In this document: positions 15,944 through 23,986 of the stretch, in pieces
Numbering within the stretch: the first letter of the stretch is position 1
Layout of the letters: each line of letters starts with the position of its first letter
Source of the DNA: Devosia sp. YIM 151766
Lineage (GTDB): Bacteria; Pseudomonadota; Alphaproteobacteria; Rhizobiales; Devosiaceae
Assembly (NCBI RefSeq): GCF_030285925.1
Contig: NZ_CP127251.1
Span: 310,001-374,000 of the forward strand
Direction: 5' to 3'
Length of the DNA stretch: 64,000 nt
Translations under genes and position numbers: made by a program
The notes under the pieces: model-generated
What the model was told of the DNA's origin: nothing
Seen by the model: the letters and a program-made list of their open reading frames with translations, nothing else
The model's database searches: none

Positions 15944-17231
15944 TACCGCCATCACCGAGCTCAAGGGGCGTCGCATCTGGGATTCCCGTGGCCGTCCGAC
16001 GGTCGAGGTCGATATCACGCTGGCCGATGGCAGCAAGGGGCGGGGCATTGCTCCGGCCGGGGCCTCGCGCGGTTCGCGTGAGGCACTCGATCTGCGCGAC
16101 GGCGGGGAACGGCTGGCCGGTTTCGGCGTCGACAAGGCGCTCCGCGCCATCGAAACCGAGATTGCGCCGGCCCTGCTCGGTCTCGACGCCACCGATCAGG
16201 CCGGCATCGACGCACAGATGATCGCCCTCGATGGCACGCCGCTGAAGGCGCGCCTGGGCGGCAATGCGCTGGTAGCCGTCTCCCTGGCGGTGCTGCACGC
16301 AGCGGCGGCAAGCGCCCGTCAGCCACTCTGGCAATATCTCGCCGGCGAGGCCCCTTCTGTCCTGCCGATGCCGGAAATCCAGATCTTTGGCGGCGGCGCC
16401 CATGCCGGTCGCCGCATCGATATCCAGGATTTGATGATCATGCCCATCGGCGCCAGATCTGTCGCTGAAGCCCTGGAAATGACCGCCGAAATCTACCTCT
16501 CGGCCGGCCGCATCATGGCGTCGCGCGGCCTGGTCTCCGGCGTCGCCGACGAGGGCGGCTATTGGCCGTCTTTCGCCACCAACGAGGAAGCGCTCGATAC
16601 GCTGGTCCAGGCCATTGAAGGGGCGGGCTATGACCCGGCCACCGAAGCCGCCATTTCACTCGATATCGCCGCCTCCGAATTCGGCTCCGGCGGCCGCTAT
16701 CGCCTCGGCCTCGAGCAGCGCGAACTCGACAGCGACGGTCTGTGCGATCTGATGGTCGAATGGTGCAGCCGCTATCCGATCGCCTCGATCGAGGACCCAT
16801 TGGCCGAGGATGACCGCGACGGCCTGATCCGGTTCACCGCTGCAATGGGCGACAAGGTACAGGTGATCGGCGACGATTACCTGGTCACCAATGCCGCCAA
16901 GGTTGAACAGGCGGCGGCGGACAATGCCGTCAATGCCGTGCTGCTCAAGGTCAATCAGGCCGGCACCGTCAGCGAAACCCGCGCTGCGCTCGATGCCGCC
17001 CGCCAGCACGGCTTCGGCACCATCGTCTCGGCCCGTTCCGGCGAAACCGAGGACGTGACCATCGCTCATCTGGCCGTCGGCTGGAATGCCGGGCAGTTCA
17101 AGGTCGGCTCCTTTGCCCGCTCCGAACGCATGGCGAAATGGAACGAATTGCTGCGCATCGAAGAAGCCCTCGGCGCCAAAGCCCAATTCGCCGGAACCAG
17201 CGGTGTGCGCGGTTTGGGGCAGGGCGCCTGA
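15936..17231 (+). CDS. Enolase paralog with substitutions in the active site
   Basis: A 431-residue enolase-family protein. Most catalytic and metal residues of phosphopyruvate hydratase are present: His156 (GGGAHAG), Glu206 (ADEGGYWP), the Asp of ISLDIAASEF, Glu of SIEDPLAEDD, Asp of IGDDYLVTN, Lys338 (LLKVNQ) and Lys of FKVGS. Two positions differ from the usual pattern. The expected Gln-Glu is Gln-Asp165 (IQDLMIMP), and the His of the SHRSGETED motif is Ala366 (SARSGETED). It is the last gene of a sugar-acid operon, so it is probably not the housekeeping enolase. It may act on a product of the adjacent kinase, for example a 2-phosphoglycerate-like compound. Confidence 0.85.
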   Translation: MSDTAITELKGRRIWDSRGRPTVEVDITLADGSKGRGIAPAGASRGSREALDLRDGGERLAGFGVDKALRAIETEIAPALLGLDATDQAGIDAQMIALDGTPLKARLGGNALVAVSLAVLHAAAASARQPLWQYLAGEAPSVLPMPEIQIFGGGAHAGRRIDIQDLMIMPIGARSVAEALEMTAEIYLSAGRIMASRGLVSGVADEGGYWPSFATNEEALDTLVQAIEGAGYDPATEAAISLDIAASEFGSGGRYRLGLEQRELDSDGLCDLMVEWCSRYPIASIEDPLAEDDRDGLIRFTAAMGDKVQVIGDDYLVTNAAKVEQAAADNAVNAVLLKVNQAGTVSETRAALDAARQHGFGTIVSARSGETEDVTIAHLAVGWNAGQFKVGSFARSERMAKWNELLRIEEALGAKAQFAGTSGVRGLGQGA

Positions 17232-17506
17232 CGCTCCCTGCCGAGCGGTGATTTCCCCGGTGTCACCCCCGCGAAAGCGGGGGCCTCCGTTGTTTAGCAG
17301 AGAGTTGTCCCAGGCCGTCAAGTTGTCTCGGAACGTGAGACCCTTCGCCCCCTCCCCCTTGAGGGGAGGGCCGGGAGGGGGTGCTGCGGTTCCTGCATAT
17401 CCGGCAGTCTCGCCCTCGCTCCGCCACCCCCATTCTCGATCCCTCCCCTCAAGGGGGAGGGAGGCGCAGGAGTCGCCGATCCTATCGCCGATGCGTTCCC
17501 CCTCCG
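17232..17506. repeat. Intergenic block of palindromic repeats
   Basis: This 275-bp gap has no gene. It holds a GC hairpin with a GAAA loop at 17268-17283 (CCCCGC/GCGGGG) followed by CCTCCGTT, the same core as the palindrome at 42691-42749. A unit beginning AAGTTGTCTCGG at 17320-17363 recurs at 39096-39136. Two opposed CCCTCCCC/GGGGAGGG-type palindromes lie near 17349-17370 and 17441-17460. They probably act as transcript-end structures between the convergent genes. Confidence 0.7.
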
Positions 17507-18646
17507 CTATTCCGCTTCCGCCAGCTGTCCCAGCTTCACCTGCACCAGCAGGCTCAGCTGGTCATAGACATTCCACTCATCGACGATCTTGCCGTCCTTC
17601 CAATGGTAATGGCTCATGCCCATCACCTGTACGCGCTTGCCGGTCGGATCGCCCAGTTCGCTCAGAATGCCATAGCCGAGATGGTGGCCTTCCATCACCC
17701 AGCGCACCGCGACCTTGGTGCCGCCCTCCTCGCAGGGATTGGAGGCCACATGCTGGATTTCATAGGACGCGTCGGGAAGCGAGCCGATCAGGCCCAGATG
17801 CTGGTGGATGATGGCGGCGACGCCATAGAGTTCCAGCATGAGCGGGCCGTGATATTGCGCATTGGGCGCATAATCCTGCGCGATGCGGCCGAACATGCGC
17901 TTGGTGAACACCTCGTGCAGCATCTCGATGGTCTGGGCTTCCACGTCATTATGGGCCAGCGACAGGTCGGGCTTTTCGGCCGGCGGCGTCTGGCCGATAA
18001 AGCGGCGGTTCTCGCCGATATCCAGCGAGGTCAGCCCTGCCTCGAATTTCTGCTGGGCCGTGCGCATGGCGAAATGGTGCGGATCGAGGCCGAGTTGCTT
18101 GATGATGGCCATCTGGTCGGCCACCACCCATTCGCGATAGATTTTGTTGCGGTGGATCATGCAGTCGGCGATGGTGCGGCTGACGAAGGGCTTGCCGGTC
18201 GGCTGGCCGAGATGGCCATATTGGGTATGGCGGCCCGAGCCGGTCACCAGATGGCTGGTATAGAAGCCATCCTTGTCATTGCCGTTCCAGATCACCTGGG
18301 TGCCCATGCCGCGCCGTTCGGGGAAGGAGACCAGGCGCTGGATGGTGTCGCGGACGATGTCCTCGCGGTTATAGATCGTGCCCGTCGTGCCGTAGAGCAC
18401 GCAATTATGGGTGTAATGGCTGTAGATCAGCCCGATATCGCGCTCGTCCCAGATTTTGTGGGTGCAGCGGATGATGTAGTCGACGATATCGGTATAGATG
18501 TCGTCGAAGCCGTCCAGCGACTGGCTGCGCGGGCGGTCGGTCGGCGCGAGGTCGGTATAGTCGCGGCGCTCGACTTGCAGCACGTTCTCGTCCAGCGCTG
18601 CCTCCGAACTGCCCTTGGACTTGGAATTGTCGGTCACATTGCTCAT
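17507..18646 (-). CDS. Long SnoaL/NTF2-like protein (two-domain)
   Basis: A 379-residue protein that looks like two NTF2-like units. The first is about residues 50-190 (VDYIIRCTHKIWDERDIGLIYSHYTHN, then CVLYGTTGTIYNREDIV). The second is about 230-370, starting around HNDVEAQTIEMLHEVFTKRM and including QYHGPLMLELYG, HHLGYGILSELGDPTGKRV and a closing WKDGKIVDEWNVYDQLSL. SnoaL-type proteins include polyketide cyclases and small hydrolases or isomerases; no reaction can be given here. AAGGAG precedes the ATG at 18646. It follows the alpha/beta hydrolase by 16 bp and belongs to the LacI-controlled block. Confidence 0.75.
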   Translation of the reverse strand: MSNVTDNSKSKGSSEAALDENVLQVERRDYTDLAPTDRPRSQSLDGFDDIYTDIVDYIIRCTHKIWDERDIGLIYSHYTHNCVLYGTTGTIYNREDIVRDTIQRLVSFPERRGMGTQVIWNGNDKDGFYTSHLVTGSGRHTQYGHLGQPTGKPFVSRTIADCMIHRNKIYREWVVADQMAIIKQLGLDPHHFAMRTAQQKFEAGLTSLDIGENRRFIGQTPPAEKPDLSLAHNDVEAQTIEMLHEVFTKRMFGRIAQDYAPNAQYHGPLMLELYGVAAIIHQHLGLIGSLPDASYEIQHVASNPCEEGGTKVAVRWVMEGHHLGYGILSELGDPTGKRVQVMGMSHYHWKDGKIVDEWNVYDQLSLLVQVKLGQLAEAE

Positions 18647-18662
18647 CTTCGCTCCTTGGGCG

Positions 18663-19427
18663 TTAGCCGGAATTGGGGTTGGGGTCGGTCCAGTCCAGCC
18701 ATTCGCGCACATGACGCGCCACTGCAGCCGGATTTTCAAGCGGGGCGAAGTGCCCCGCCCGGGAAATGGTGAAAAACCGCGCGCCGGGCACGGCGTCGGC
18801 AATCTCGCGATGCGCGTCGAGCGGGCATATTCGTTCGTCCTCGCCGGCCAGCACCAGCGTCGGCACGGCAATATCGGCGAGGCGCGGCCGGCTATCGGCG
18901 CGGTGAATGGCAATTTCCGCTTGGCTGGCCAGGACATCGTCCCCCGCCCGCCGCGCCATGTCGACGATCAGCGCTTTAAGTTCGGCATTGTTTTGATTGG
19001 CCGGCGTCACCAATTCGGGCCAGGCATCGAGCACATAGCTGTCCATGCCCTCTTGCCGCGCCTTGGCCACGGTCGCGCGACGCGACCGAGAATTGCCCTT
19101 CGGATCGGGGCGCGGCGTGGTGTTGACCAGCGCCAGCCGCGCGATGCGCTCCGGCGCCTGGGCCATCATTTCCAGAGCCACGATGCCGCCGAGCGAAAAG
19201 CCCAGCAGCGAGAACCGCGCCGGCGCCTCGGCCAGTATGCGCCCCGCCATCTCGGCACTGGTCTCGGCGCTGGTCATTTCCACGACCTGCACCGGCCGGA
19301 CGTCGAGCAATTTCACCATCGGCTCGAACAGACGCGCATCGCAGGCGGTGCCGGCAAGCAGCAGCAGGGGCAGCGGCGCTTCCGCCAAGTCCTGCGTCTC
19401 GACCGGTCCGGGGACAACCTTATTCAT
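18663..19427 (-). CDS. Alpha/beta-hydrolase-fold protein
   Basis: A 254-residue hydrolase. The nucleophile elbow is LLGFSLGGIVALEMM (Gly-Phe-Ser-Leu-Gly). The acid is expected in VLAGEDERICPL (Asp), and the catalytic His in ISRAGHFAPLENPAAVARHV. No signal peptide is seen. Substrates of this family (esters, lactones, C-C bonds) cannot be told apart here. ATG 19427 is preceded by AGGCGG; an in-frame start about 18 codons earlier lies too near the operator at 19485-19500. It heads a two-gene operon with the SnoaL-like gene. Confidence 0.82.
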   Translation of the reverse strand: MNKVVPGPVETQDLAEAPLPLLLLAGTACDARLFEPMVKLLDVRPVQVVEMTSAETSAEMAGRILAEAPARFSLLGFSLGGIVALEMMAQAPERIARLALVNTTPRPDPKGNSRSRRATVAKARQEGMDSYVLDAWPELVTPANQNNAELKALIVDMARRAGDDVLASQAEIAIHRADSRPRLADIAVPTLVLAGEDERICPLDAHREIADAVPGARFFTISRAGHFAPLENPAAVARHVREWLDWTDPNPNSG

Positions 19428-19484
19428 CAACGACCGCCTGGCTCCATCACCACAGCTGATTTTGTCAAAAAACTCTGGCAAAAT

Positions 19485-19500
19485 TTGAATACGTATGCAA
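19485..19500. promoter_or_regulatory. LacI-type operator 1
   Basis: TTGAATACGTATGCAA, one mismatch from the palindrome TTGCATACGTATGCAA. It lies in the 156-bp gap between the divergent genes at 19427 (minus) and 19584 (plus), so it can control both. The likely regulator is the LacI-family protein encoded at 23987-25057. Confidence 0.75.
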
Positions 19501-19583
19501 GATCAAATCACCTCACTTTGCGGCCTCGACGTTAGCAGTCTGCTAGCGCCAGCCGCCTGATGCGACTCGCGGAGCAAGGTTCG

Positions 19584-20882
19584 ATGACTGAAACTGCCCA
19601 TGCGCCCGTCCCCGGCGTAACCTTTGTCAAAGCGCCGCAGCGCTCTTCCATCGGCGACAATGCGCCGGTCGAAGCGCTGGTGAGCGAGATCATCGCCAAT
19701 GTCCGGGCGAACGGCGACCGGGCGGTGCGCGAATACGCCGGCAAATTCGACAAATCGGATATCGAGATCTTCGAAGTCACTGCTGCGGAACGCGAATCCG
19801 CCCTGGCCGAACTCGATCCGCAGACCCGCAAGGACACCGAATTCGCCATCGACAATGTGCGCAAATTCGCCGAGGCGCAGCTGGCGACCATTCTGCCACT
19901 GGAGGTCGAGACCCTGCCGGGCGTTCACATGGGCCACCGCGTCATCCCCATCCAGCGCGTCGGCTGCTATGTCCCCGGTGGGCGCTATCCCCTTCTATCC
20001 GCACCGATAATGACGATCGTTCCGGCCAAGGTCGCCGGCGTCGACGAGGTCATCGCCTGCCTGCCGCCCAATGCCCACAAGGCCATGATTGCCGGTTGCG
20101 CCCTCTCCGGCGCCGACCGCATTTTCCGCATTGGCGGGGCACAGGCCATCGCCGCCATGGCTTACGGCACCGAGAGCGTGCCGGCCGTCAACAAGATCGT
20201 CGGCCCGGGCAATGCCTTCGTGAATGAAGCCAAGCGCCAGGTTTTCGGCCCGGTGGGCATCGATCAATTGGCCGGTCCCTCGGAGATTTTCGTCGTCGCC
20301 GACAGCTCGGGCGATGCCGAAATGATCGCGACCGATCTCCTCGCCCAGGCCGAGCACGACGTCCGTACCCGCGTCGGGCTCATCACCACGGATCGCGCCC
20401 TGGCTGAAGCCACTCTGGCCGAGGTCGAAAAACAGCTCGAAACGCTTTCTACCGCCGGCACCGCCCGCGAGGCCTGGATCAATTACGGCGAAATCGCCGT
20501 CTGCGACACGGAACAGGCGATGATCGCCTATTCCGACCTCATCGCCGCCGAGCACTTGCAGGTGCATACAGCGGATGCCAGGGCCTTCGCCGACAAGCTG
20601 CGCAATTACGGTTCGCTGTTCATCGGCGAACTGGCCAGCGTCGTCTATTCCGACAAATGCTCGGGCACCAACCATACCCTGCCCACCATGGGCGCCGGCG
20701 CCTATACCGGCGGCCTCTGGGTCGGCGCCTATGTCAAGATCGCCACGCATCAATGGCTCGACGAACGCGGCGTCGAACAGGTCGCGCCCCCGGCCGCGCG
20801 GCAATCGGCCAGCGAAGGTCTTGAGGGCCATCGCCGCGCCGCCCAGCTGCGGCTCGACCGGATGCAGGCCAAGGCGAACTAA
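19584..20882 (+). CDS. Histidinol-dehydrogenase-family protein, paralog 1 (catabolic alcohol dehydrogenase)
   Basis: A 432-residue HisD-family enzyme. It has [35 protein letters not shown] (expected Gln/His zinc ligands), AAEHLQVH (catalytic Glu-His), GTNHTLPT and a C-terminal EGLEGHRRAAQLR. HisD oxidises histidinol to histidine. Here the gene sits far from other his genes, in a LacI-controlled catabolic block with a second paralog. It is therefore more likely to oxidise another primary alcohol to an acid, as the HisD-like sulfopropanediol dehydrogenase HpsN does. ATG 19584 is preceded by AAGG; an ATG eight codons earlier (19560) is possible. Terminator at 20885-20915. Confidence 0.85.
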   Translation: MTETAHAPVPGVTFVKAPQRSSIGDNAPVEALVSEIIANVRANGDRAVREYAGKFDKSDIEIFEVTAAERESALAELDPQTRKDTEFAIDNVRKFAEAQLATILPLEVETLPGVHMGHRVIPIQRVGCYVPGGRYPLLSAPIMTIVPAKVAGVDEVIACLPPNAHKAMIAGCALSGADRIFRIGGAQAIAAMAYGTESVPAVNKIVGPGNAFVNEAKRQVFGPVGIDQLAGPSEIFVVADSSGDAEMIATDLLAQAEHDVRTRVGLITTDRALAEATLAEVEKQLETLSTAGTAREAWINYGEIAVCDTEQAMIAYSDLIAAEHLQVHTADARAFADKLRNYGSLFIGELASVVYSDKCSGTNHTLPTMGAGAYTGGLWVGAYVKIATHQWLDERGVEQVAPPAARQSASEGLEGHRRAAQLRLDRMQAKAN

Positions 20883-20884
20883 GC

Positions 20885-20915
20885 AAAAGGCCCGCGCAAG
20901 CGGGCCTTTTCTTTT
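20885..20915 (+). terminator. Rho-independent terminator after HisD-like paralog 1
   Basis: AAAAGGCCCGC (20885-20895), loop GCAA, GCGGGCCTTTT (20900-20910), then CTTTT. This perfect 11-bp stem with T-run starts 3 bp after the stop codon. It is A-rich on its left side, so it may also serve the minus-strand operon ending at 20946. Confidence 0.88.
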
Positions 20916-20945
20916 CACCCCCTCTCCTCGCGGGGGACGAGCAAC

Positions 20946-21647
20946 TCAGCTGATCTTGTCGGCCTCAAGCCAGGCGGCCTTGAGTTTTTCTACCGTGAAC
21001 CCGGGCGCGCGCGCCGCCGTCAGGATCGGCACTTCCTTGCGCATCACCACGTCGATGGCCCAGGCCATGCGTTCGATATGTTCGGCCGGAATGACCACCG
21101 CGCCATGCCGGTCGGCATGAATGAGATCGTTCGGACGCACGGCCATGCCGAACAAGGTCACCGGGCAATCGAGTTCGGTCACATGCACAAAGGCATGGCT
21201 CGGCCCTACCGAGCCGGCGATGACCTGATAGCCCTCATCGAGCATTCCCAGATCGCGCAGGACGCCATTGGTGACCGTGCCGGCAATGCCCAGCCCCTTG
21301 TGCTGGGCCACCTGCATCTCGCCCCAGAACCCGCCAATGGCATGGGGCCAGTCGCTATCCTCGATGACGGCGACATTGGGACCTTCGCCTGCCGCGACAT
21401 ATTCGTAATAGGCCATGCGCAGCGCCCGCACTTCGGCGGCGGGCTTCTGCGCCGGCGATGAAGCCCGTATCTTGGCGGTGCGGGCAAAACCGACGACCGG
21501 TGGAAGGCTCGGATCGGCGCAGACGACCGGGGTCTTGGTAAAGCCTTCGGCGGTGCGGCCACCCATGACGTGTTCGAGCGCATTGCAGACGGTCGGGGTA
21601 TCGGCCTGGCGCAGGGCGGCGAGAATTTCGGCGGATATAATGGGCAT
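20946..21647 (-). CDS. RraA/HMG-aldolase-like protein
   Basis: A 233-residue protein of the RraA-like family, which includes class II 4-hydroxy-4-methyl-2-oxoglutarate/oxaloacetate aldolases. It has TPTVCNALEHVMGGRTAEGF at the start and a GEMQVAQHKGLGIAGTVTNG segment. The metal/substrate site follows in NGVLRDLG, where Arg-Asp is typical, then VRPNDLIHADRHGAVVIP. The aldolase role would cleave a 2-oxo acid to pyruvate, but this subgroup has diverse roles. AAGGA precedes the ATG at 21647. It is the last gene of the operon starting at 23905, 84 bp after the preceding gene. Confidence 0.8.
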   Translation of the reverse strand: MPIISAEILAALRQADTPTVCNALEHVMGGRTAEGFTKTPVVCADPSLPPVVGFARTAKIRASSPAQKPAAEVRALRMAYYEYVAAGEGPNVAVIEDSDWPHAIGGFWGEMQVAQHKGLGIAGTVTNGVLRDLGMLDEGYQVIAGSVGPSHAFVHVTELDCPVTLFGMAVRPNDLIHADRHGAVVIPAEHIERMAWAIDVVMRKEVPILTAARAPGFTVEKLKAAWLEADKIS

Positions 21648-21731
21648 GGATATGTCCTTTTCAAGTAAGGCCGCCTCACCCGGCGCGGGCGCGCCGACGT
21701 CTCCGGGAGAGGGATCGAAGGAGCCGGATTG

Positions 21732-22862
21732 TCAGTTCATGCGGCTCGCAATCTCCGCGCCTTCGCTCAGGGCCTTCAGTTTGGCCCAGACGATTTCGCT
21801 ATCCACAGCGCCGAACCCGGCAAAGGTCGAGAAGCCGCAATCGGTTCCGGCAATCACCCGCTGGTGGCCGACAATGTCGATATAATTTTGCAGACGCTGC
21901 GCGATCAGTTCGGGATGCTCGACGAAATTGGAGGTGGAATCGATGACGCCGGGGATCAGCAGGTAATCGTCCGGCAACTCGACGCTTTTCCAGTCGATCC
22001 ATTCATGCGCGTGGCGCGGATTGGCGCCTTCGAACAATAGGGCGCGCGGCTTGGCTTTCAGCAGTTCCGGCAGGATTTTCCGCAGCGCGATGTCGCAGAT
22101 ATGCGGGCCCTCGTAATTGCCCCAGCAAACATGCATGCGCACCTTGTGGCCGTCGATATTGCGAAGCGCATGGTTCATCACCTCGATATGGCGGCCGGCT
22201 GCTTTGAGGAAGCCGTCATCGTCCAAATCCTTGTACATCATGTGCCGGCCGAGCCCGAGATCGGGCGCGTCGAGCTGCAGGATGAAGCCGGCTTCGACGA
22301 TGCCCTCATATTCGACACGCATGCCTTCGGCGACCGCTTCGAGATAATCGTCCTGGCTGGCATAGAATTCATTGGGCTGGAACAGCGCGATGACCCCCGG
22401 CGTGGCCGAATTCATGAAGCCCCCGGCATAGTCGTGAGCCTTGAGCGCCGACTGGAAGGCCGCGATGTCGTTGCGCAGCGGCTCGAGGCTCCTGACCGCG
22501 ATCGGCCCGACGCATTTGGGACGGCGATAGGTCGGCGTGCCGCCCGTACTGGCCTGGCGCTTCAGGAAGCTGGGGAACATTTCCAGGTCGGCCGGCGGCT
22601 GCCGCGAACTGTCGCCATCAAAGCCGGTCAGCCGGTCCTTGATATAGGTGGCGTAGGAGATTTTGCTCATCTCGCCATCGGACGGCAGGTCGATGCCTGC
22701 CGCCTTCTGCCTGGCGACGATCTCGTTCACCGCCGTCGCGATTATGGCATTGAAGCCGGCCTCGTCGACGGGGACACCGGCTTCGCGGGCGAACACAAGG
22801 TCCGTCACCTGCTTGGAGCGGGGCAGGGAGCCGACATGGGTGGTGAGGATCTTGTGTGCCAT
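21732..22862 (-). CDS. Methionine-synthase-II-like (MetE C-terminal domain) protein
   Basis: A 376-residue stand-alone barrel corresponding to the catalytic half of cobalamin-independent methionine synthase. It begins ILTTHVGSLPRSKQV and keeps the expected zinc ligands: His and Cys in RMHVCWGNYEG, Glu in ALLFEGANPRHAHEW, Cys in VIAGTDCGFST. The folate-binding N-terminal half of MetE is absent. Such short homologs usually move methyl groups between other thiols or donors, or act in demethylation. A housekeeping methionine role is unlikely in this catabolic operon. The start lies 5 bp after the upstream bicupin stop, with only a weak GGAA site. Confidence 0.82.
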   Translation of the reverse strand: MAHKILTTHVGSLPRSKQVTDLVFAREAGVPVDEAGFNAIIATAVNEIVARQKAAGIDLPSDGEMSKISYATYIKDRLTGFDGDSSRQPPADLEMFPSFLKRQASTGGTPTYRRPKCVGPIAVRSLEPLRNDIAAFQSALKAHDYAGGFMNSATPGVIALFQPNEFYASQDDYLEAVAEGMRVEYEGIVEAGFILQLDAPDLGLGRHMMYKDLDDDGFLKAAGRHIEVMNHALRNIDGHKVRMHVCWGNYEGPHICDIALRKILPELLKAKPRALLFEGANPRHAHEWIDWKSVELPDDYLLIPGVIDSTSNFVEHPELIAQRLQNYIDIVGHQRVIAGTDCGFSTFAGFGAVDSEIVWAKLKALSEGAEIASRMN

Positions 22863-22867
22863 CGAGA

Positions 22868-23905
22868 TTATTCCGCAGCCTGGGCCGCGGCGAATTGCGG
22901 GGCCGCGGGCGCGGACGCACCACGCACCACAAAGGCGATCGCATCGGCCGAGGCCGGGTTGCGGAAGCCGTGGGCCAGGCCGATCGGCACGCTCAGCGTA
23001 TCGCCGGCACCCATGATGATCGCGCCATCTGCCCAGCTCACCTCCAGCGTGCCGGACTGGACGAAGATCACTTCCTGCTCGGCGCGGCTATGCGCGGGAA
23101 TGACGGCGCCGGTCTCCAGCTTCAGGCGGCGCAGGGCGAAGCCATGGTCCCAATGGCTGACGATCGGGCCGGCCTTGATGCCGTCCTGGCCATCGACATC
23201 GCCGATAACTCCCGCTTCTTCGACGCCTGCGCCGGCCAGCGGGGAATTCGGGTCGCCTTCGATGTCGGCGGCCTTGATGGCGTATTTCTTGAGCTCGTCC
23301 ATTGGCGGGGTCGCCAGTTCCTTGAGCTGTTCTGCGCTGGGCGGCTGTTCGAGCTCGGCGCCTTCCGGCACTGTCTCACCGAGCGTCGTATCCACCAGCT
23401 TGCCGCCCTTCAGCAGCTTGAGGCCGTAATCCTCGGCCATCTCGAACACGGATGGCGCCCAGACCACCTTGCCCGGATCGTCGTGGCCGAGCACGACATA
23501 AAGGAAGCCCGTGCCCTCGTCGCGCTTCTCGAAACCGCGGAACATATGGGTGGGGACGGTGGCCACATCGCCGGGTTCGACGTCCAGATAGCCCTCGTCC
23601 TTGTCGGCGCCGAAGACGAAACGCCACTTGCCGGTATGCACCACGAAGGTTTCGGCCGTCAGGTGGCTGTGCTGCGAATTGGTGCAGCCGAAAGGCTGGC
23701 GGGCGGCGCCGACATTGAAGCCGTGCGGCTCGGGGATATGCACTACCTGCGCCGGGTTCTCGCTCACGCCCGGCCCGATTATGGTGAAGTTTTCCTTGCG
23801 GTCCGAGCCCGGCGTCCGCGCATCGATAAAGGCATTGCGCAGCCCCTTGAGATCGGCATAGCGCACCAGGCGCTTTTCCATGTCAGTCTGGGTCCAGCGA
23901 GTCAT
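22868..23905 (-). CDS. Bicupin protein
   Basis: A 345-residue protein with two cupin domains. The first cupin (about residues 60-160) has a metal-type motif HSHLTAETFVVHTGKWRF and later GDVATVPTHMFRGFE. The second (about 245-330) has AHSRAEQEVIFVQSGTLEV and GDTLSVPIGLAHGF, so its first His is followed by Ser-Arg. Bicupins include dioxygenases, decarboxylases and isomerases, and none is assigned here. It is the first gene of an operon with the MetE-like and RraA-like genes. AAGGA lies before the ATG at 23905, and operator 2 is only 23 bp upstream. Confidence 0.8.
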   Translation of the reverse strand: MTRWTQTDMEKRLVRYADLKGLRNAFIDARTPGSDRKENFTIIGPGVSENPAQVVHIPEPHGFNVGAARQPFGCTNSQHSHLTAETFVVHTGKWRFVFGADKDEGYLDVEPGDVATVPTHMFRGFEKRDEGTGFLYVVLGHDDPGKVVWAPSVFEMAEDYGLKLLKGGKLVDTTLGETVPEGAELEQPPSAEQLKELATPPMDELKKYAIKAADIEGDPNSPLAGAGVEEAGVIGDVDGQDGIKAGPIVSHWDHGFALRRLKLETGAVIPAHSRAEQEVIFVQSGTLEVSWADGAIIMGAGDTLSVPIGLAHGFRNPASADAIAFVVRGASAPAAPQFAAAQAAE

Positions 23906-23927
23906 GAGACGATCCTTTCAGTTATAA

Positions 23928-23943
23928 TTGCATTCGTATGCAA
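23928..23943. promoter_or_regulatory. LacI-type operator 2
   Basis: TTGCATTCGTATGCAA lies 23 bp upstream of the bicupin start. On the minus strand TATAAC follows the site by one base and may be part of a -10 box. Binding here would block transcription of the bicupin/MetE-like/RraA-like operon. Confidence 0.8.
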
Positions 23944-23986
23944 TAAGTATTGGAAAGCAGTCGATGCAGCGGCAGGTCCGAACATG

